The notes beneath the pieces were generated by a model. The model ran no database searches. It was not told where the DNA came from and saw nothing but the letters and a program-made list of their open reading frames with translations. This document shows, in pieces, positions 60,723-64,000 of a DNA stretch of 64,000 nt. The stretch is taken from the NCBI RefSeq assembly GCF_050467285.1, contig NZ_JBCMUN010000006.1, positions 806,001 to 870,000 of the forward strand. The letters are read 5' to 3'. Within the stretch, counting starts at the first letter, position 1, and every line of letters starts with the position of its first letter. This DNA is from Paenibacillus_E oryzisoli_A. GTDB taxonomy: Bacteria > Bacillota > Bacilli > Paenibacillales > NBRC-103111. The position numbers and the translations under genes are program-made.

Positions 60723-60751
60723 ATTCTACCACGCAATATTTGAAATTGCAA
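60723..60751 (-). promoter_or_regulatory. Sigma-A promoter of rpsT
   Basis: On the minus strand: TTGCAA (60751-60746), 17 bases, TAGAAT (60728-60723), about 70 bp before the rpsT start. Confidence 0.65.
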
Positions 60752-60850
60752 GAGCTGTCAATAGGCTTTTACAGGCGGCGGATATCGTATAATGCCCCCT
60801 TTTTCGTCGCACACTATGTCGTATCTACATTTTCAGAGAGGGGCACTGAG

Positions 60851-61849
60851 ATGGATTTAAGTTCATTTACGACGCATACGGACCTTGCGCTGGATGCAAG
60901 GGATATCGCGCAGCAGGCCAATCAAGGGCAGCCGATTCCCGGCATCGAGCAGGTCTCGACGAGAGAAAACGGCATTCGCGTAACGAAAATTAATGTGTTG
61001 AACGAAGAAGGCTCGAAGGCCATGGGTAAGCTGATGGGCCATTATATAACGATGGAAGTGCCGGCGCTGCGGGAAAAGGATACACAGCTACAGGATCGGG
61101 TCGCCACGAAGCTGGCTCAGGAGTTTGAGGGGTTCCTGCTTGAAATCGGCATTCCCAAGAATGCCAAGGCGCTGATCATCGGGCTGGGTAACTCGAATGT
61201 GACGCCCGATGCGCTGGGCCCGCTTGTGGTCGACAATGTGATGGTAACGCGGCATTATTTTGAGCTCGTGCCAGAAGACGTCGGCGAAGGGTATAGGGCG
61301 GTGAGCGCAGTTGCACCGGGCGTGCTGGGCACGACGGGAATTGAGAGCAGCGACATCGTGCAAGGGATCGTGGACCGGTCCAAGCCGGATTTTATTATCG
61401 CGATTGATGCGCTTGCTTCCCGCTCGCTGGAGCGGGTGAATACGACGATTCAGATTGCCGATACGGGCATTCATCCGGGCTCTGGCATCGGCAACAAACG
61501 GAAGGGATTGACGAAGGAGAACCTCGGCATTCCGGTGATTGCGATCGGCGTGCCAACGGTCGTCTATGCCTCCACCATCGTCAATAATGCGTTCGATCTG
61601 ATGCAGAAGCATTTCAGCGATCAGACGCAGAATACAGGCAAAATTTTCGGACTGCTGGACAATATTCATGAGGATGAACGGCTTCAATTGGTAAAAGAGG
61701 TCTTGAATCCTGTCGGCCACGATCTGCTGGTGACGCCGAAGGAGATCGACCAGTTCATCGAGGATATTGCGAATATCATCGCCAGCGGTCTGAATGCGGC
61801 TTTGCATGACGCGGTGGATGTAGATAACGTCGCTGCCTATACCCATTAA
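60851..61849 (+). CDS. gpr: Germination protease GPR
   Basis: 332 aa. Degrades small acid-soluble spore proteins during germination. It is made as a zymogen and trims its own N-terminus after a TDLALDARD-type site (residues about 9-17 here). The core shows IIGLGNSNVTPDALGPLV and FIIAIDALASRSLERVNTTI with the catalytic Asp residues, and the DTGIHPGSGIGNKRKGL segment. The ATG at 60851 follows GAGGGGCACTGAG; the open frame runs far upstream over rpsT but without a start signal. Forespore expression is expected from family knowledge. Confidence 0.95.
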   Translation: MDLSSFTTHTDLALDARDIAQQANQGQPIPGIEQVSTRENGIRVTKINVLNEEGSKAMGKLMGHYITMEVPALREKDTQLQDRVATKLAQEFEGFLLEIGIPKNAKALIIGLGNSNVTPDALGPLVVDNVMVTRHYFELVPEDVGEGYRAVSAVAPGVLGTTGIESSDIVQGIVDRSKPDFIIAIDALASRSLERVNTTIQIADTGIHPGSGIGNKRKGLTKENLGIPVIAIGVPTVVYASTIVNNAFDLMQKHFSDQTQNTGKIFGLLDNIHEDERLQLVKEVLNPVGHDLLVTPKEIDQFIEDIANIIASGLNAALHDAVDVDNVAAYTH

Positions 61850-61855
61850 GAGACG

Positions 61856-61890
61856 AGCCTTCCTTCGAGCCAGAGGGGAGGCTTTTTCAC
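61856..61890 (+). terminator. Terminator of gpr
   Basis: AGCCTTCC pairs with GGGAGGCT (one G-U), followed by TTTTTC. Confidence 0.75.
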
Positions 61891-62000
61891 GGTTGATCGT
61901 GACTTGCGAGATTTCTTCTATTAAAACTTCTAGCGAACAGGTTCTACTTCCGAAGCTCGTTTCATAGAGTAAAGTAAGCTAGATTAGGAGGAATCAGACG

Positions 62001-63230
62001 ATGAAATGGACAACAGCCACTTTGAATTTCAGCCACGTTCGGAAAACGTTTCAGAGCGCAAGTTCCGTCGGAAAAACTTTGTTTATTCTCAGCACATCGA
62101 CCCTAGCTCTCTTTGTTTTCATCGGGATCGGCGGTTTTCTGCAAACGCGGCTCACCACTTCACCGGTTTCATCTATGAAAGGGCTCGCGGCGTCGGTCAC
62201 CAACCAATTTTTTATCGATATGCTGGGAATGGAAGTTCCTCATTTAAATAAGGATCAAAAAAAATTCACGTTCTCGCAGCACAACATTTTTCATTTTGCG
62301 TTCCAAATGGTGACAGACATCAATCCCAACGATCCGAAAAGTCTGGTGGCGAGCGAGGTGCCGGGCATGGATGCCAAAGCGTCCACTGTTCTCGTGCAGG
62401 GCAGTGCGACGAATCCAAGCTCTCCGTATGATCTCAATCCGATAACGACGGATCTCCAAGCTGAGGTCAAGCAGCCGCCCACACCGACAGCGACGGTTCA
62501 GCCTTCACCTTCCAGCTCGGCGACGCCAAGCGCGAACCCTGCTGCTCAGCCGCCCAAATCGGCGGGAAGCAACATCGCCTTCATTTATCAGACACACAGC
62601 AACGAGTCGTTCTTGCCGGAACTTAAAGGTGTTACCGATCCGGACAAGGCCTACAGCGATAAACTGAACGTCATTTCCGTCGGTGAGCGGCTCGCGCAAA
62701 ATCTGGAGAAGGACGGCATCGGCGCCGTTCACGACAACACGGTGTACCCGAGCACGGTGAAAAACTTCGAGTATCCGTTCTCCTACAAATATTCGTTAAA
62801 AACGGTGCAAGAAGCGATGGCCGCGCATAAAGACCTGCAATATTTCTTTGACATTCACCGCGATTCGGCTGCTCGCAGCAAAACGACTGCCACGGTTAAC
62901 GGTGTAGACGTCGCACAGGTGTATTTTATTATCGGCGGCAAGAATCCGAACTGGAAGAAGAACGAGGAGTTTGCGAATCAAATTCATCAAGCGCTGGAAG
63001 CCAAGCATCCAGGGGTTTCCAAGGGCATTCATGCGAAGGAAGCGAGCGAAGGCAACGGCCTCTACAATCAGAACGTTTCCCAGAATGCCATCCTGATCGA
63101 AGTCGGCGGCCCGTACAATACGTTGGAAGAATGCTACCGCACGACGGATTGGCTGGCCGAGGCGATTTCCGAAGTCATTTTGAACGCGAAAAAGGTTGAT
63201 GCGCCTAAGGATACGACGAACAAATCTTAA
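62001..63230 (+). CDS. spoIIP: Stage II sporulation protein P
   Basis: 409-aa peptidoglycan amidase/endopeptidase that, with SpoIID and SpoIIM, degrades septal wall during engulfment. One N-terminal membrane helix (TLFILSTSTLALFVFIGIGG), a Pro/Ser/Thr-rich linker (about 150-190), and the catalytic zinc domain: FIYQTHSNESFLP (His, Glu), YFFDIHRDSAARSK (His), and LIEVGGPYNTLEEC (Glu). AGGAGG upstream. Mother-cell (sigma-E) expression is expected from family knowledge. Next to gpr and yqxA as in B. subtilis. Confidence 0.95.
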   Translation: MKWTTATLNFSHVRKTFQSASSVGKTLFILSTSTLALFVFIGIGGFLQTRLTTSPVSSMKGLAASVTNQFFIDMLGMEVPHLNKDQKKFTFSQHNIFHFAFQMVTDINPNDPKSLVASEVPGMDAKASTVLVQGSATNPSSPYDLNPITTDLQAEVKQPPTPTATVQPSPSSSATPSANPAAQPPKSAGSNIAFIYQTHSNESFLPELKGVTDPDKAYSDKLNVISVGERLAQNLEKDGIGAVHDNTVYPSTVKNFEYPFSYKYSLKTVQEAMAAHKDLQYFFDIHRDSAARSKTTATVNGVDVAQVYFIIGGKNPNWKKNEEFANQIHQALEAKHPGVSKGIHAKEASEGNGLYNQNVSQNAILIEVGGPYNTLEECYRTTDWLAEAISEVILNAKKVDAPKDTTNKS

Positions 63231-63272
63231 GAACTCAAGCTCGGTAAATAAAAATTGGAGGAGGCGGGTCGG

Positions 63273-63665
63273 ATGAGGCTCGGACAGTTTTATTTAAAAG
63301 TGGGGTTGTTCGCGCTGCTGCTCATGTTTTGCATCTTGTTCGGCGTTTCGCTGGCATCGAGCGGCACGCAGCGCATTGAAGGCACGTCGGTATCCCCGCC
63401 AGCCAAATCCGCCGTCCAGGGGGCGGTCGTCCAGGCCCGGGGCCAAGCGACAGCAATCCAACCGAGCCCATCGCCTGCTTCCAAGTCGACCATTGCCAAG
63501 ACACAACCGACTCCAACGCCTGCACCTGTGCAGGAGCCTATCGCCGACCACGATAACTCCTTGAACCGCGTAGGGAACAAGCTCGGAGATTTGCTGCAAA
63601 TTACGATGCATCACGGCATCAAGCTGTTTGTTTCTCTGTTCGATGCTGTGCTGGGGAAAGGCTAG
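63273..63665 (+). CDS. yqxA: YqxA (DUF3679) membrane-anchored protein
   Basis: 130 aa. Single N-terminal helix (FYLKVGLFALLLMFCILFGV), a Pro/Ala/Thr-rich linker (PSPSPASKSTIAKTQPTPTP) and a short amphipathic end (GDLLQITMHHGIKLFVSLFD). Identified by position between spoIIP and lepA and by layout. The ATG at 63273 has GGAGGAGG upstream; the frame from 63255 includes that site. Function unknown. Confidence 0.85.
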   Translation: MRLGQFYLKVGLFALLLMFCILFGVSLASSGTQRIEGTSVSPPAKSAVQGAVVQARGQATAIQPSPSPASKSTIAKTQPTPTPAPVQEPIADHDNSLNRVGNKLGDLLQITMHHGIKLFVSLFDAVLGKG

Positions 63666-63678
63666 TCCACGATGTACA

Positions 63679-63707
63679 TTGCTCCGGCATCCCACAACTG
63701 CTATAAT
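63679..63707 (+). promoter_or_regulatory. Sigma-A promoter of lepA
   Basis: TTGCTC (63679-63684), 17 bases, TATAAT (63702-63707), about 34 bp before the lepA start. Confidence 0.6.
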
Positions 63708-63740
63708 GAAAATTATTTGTAGTGGGGGTTATTCGGTAGC

Positions 63741-64000
63741 ATGACGGATATTCGAGAAAGACAACAGAGGATTCGCAACTTTTCAATCATTGCTCATATC
63801 GACCACGGCAAGTCGACGCTGGCCGATCGCATTCTGGAATACACTGGCGCTTTGACGACGCGCGAGATGCAGGAGCAGGTGCTCGACCAAATGGATCTCG
63901 AACGGGAGCGCGGCATCACCATCAAGCTGCAAGCGGTACGACTGGCTTACCGGGCGGATGACGGCGTCGATTATATTTTGAATCTGATTGACACACCGGG
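63741..64000 (+). CDS. lepA: Elongation factor 4 (LepA), 5' end, cut by window edge
   Basis: Translation GTPase that back-translocates ribosomes. MTDIRERQQRIRNFSIIAHI begins the protein. The P-loop AHIDHGKSTLADRIL is followed by switch I with GITIKLQAVRL and the G3 start LNLIDTPG at the edge. 86 codons are visible. The ribosome site is weak (GTGGGGG about 14 bases upstream). Third conserved neighbour after spoIIP and yqxA. Confidence 0.95.
   Translation, partial: MTDIRERQQRIRNFSIIAHIDHGKSTLADRILEYTGALTTREMQEQVLDQMDLERERGITIKLQAVRLAYRADDGVDYILNLIDTP

Noticed and set aside
60497..60850. N-terminal extension of GPR over rpsT
   Set aside because: The frame is open by chance antisense to rpsT; the ATG at 60851 has a ribosome site and fits the known zymogen start.

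Overview
The window looks like chromosomal DNA of a Paenibacillus-like, endospore-forming Bacillales bacterium. The evidence is the gene order yqeG-yqeH-aroE-yhbY-nadD-yqeK-rsfS-(S1 protein)-yqeM-leuS-comER/comEA-comEB-comEC-holA-rpsT-gpr-spoIIP-yqxA-lepA at 43-64 kb, the spore genes, two T-box leaders, purine-rich Shine-Dalgarno sites, moderately high GC, and many carbohydrate regulators of the AraC and YesM/YesN types. No rRNA, tRNA, insertion sequence, prophage or CRISPR array was seen.

Region 1 (0-12.3 kb) holds a T-box-controlled DAHP synthase/chorismate mutase, an AraC regulator divergent from an intracellular GH78 alpha-L-rhamnosidase, and a LacI repressor divergent from a deoxysugar operon (fucU-fucI-rhaB-type kinase-fucA) that converts L-fucose to dihydroxyacetone phosphate and L-lactaldehyde. 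Two copies of a GTTATCGGTAAC-like site flank fucU. Region 2 (12.3-12.9 kb) is a non-coding block with three successive families of degenerate repeats.

Region 3 (12.9-19.7 kb) is a sugar-uptake module: YesN-type response regulator, lipoprotein binding protein, two permeases, YesM-type histidine kinase. Region 4 (19.7-24.2 kb) carries unrelated single genes, including a luciferase-like oxidoreductase, a GlcG/HbpS-like protein, a secreted protein with five SH3-like repeats, and a NUDIX hydrolase. Region 5 (24.2-31.3 kb) is for pectin and rhamnogalacturonan breakdown: kduI-deoR-kduD-epimerase on the minus strand, then an AraC regulator, a GH4 alpha-galacturonidase-like enzyme, kdgF and an L-rhamnose mutarotase. 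The kduI and kdgF upstream regions share a 10-bp-phased direct-repeat operator, which links them to the DeoR protein.

Region 6 (31.4-37.5 kb) has a UbiA prenyltransferase, an unrecognised beta-rich protein, a papain-like peptidase, two very small ORFs, and a spore module (DUF1657, DUF421-DUF1657 '2Duf', spoVAC, spoVAD, spoVAEb) with the gene content of the spoVA2mob heat-resistance operon. Region 7 (37.7-43.1 kb) is a MoxR/DUF58/transglutaminase operon plus an esterase. Region 8 (43.1-64 kb) is the conserved housekeeping, competence and sporulation block. It contains an ECF sigma factor/anti-sigma pair placed between comEC and holA, with its own ECF-type promoter.
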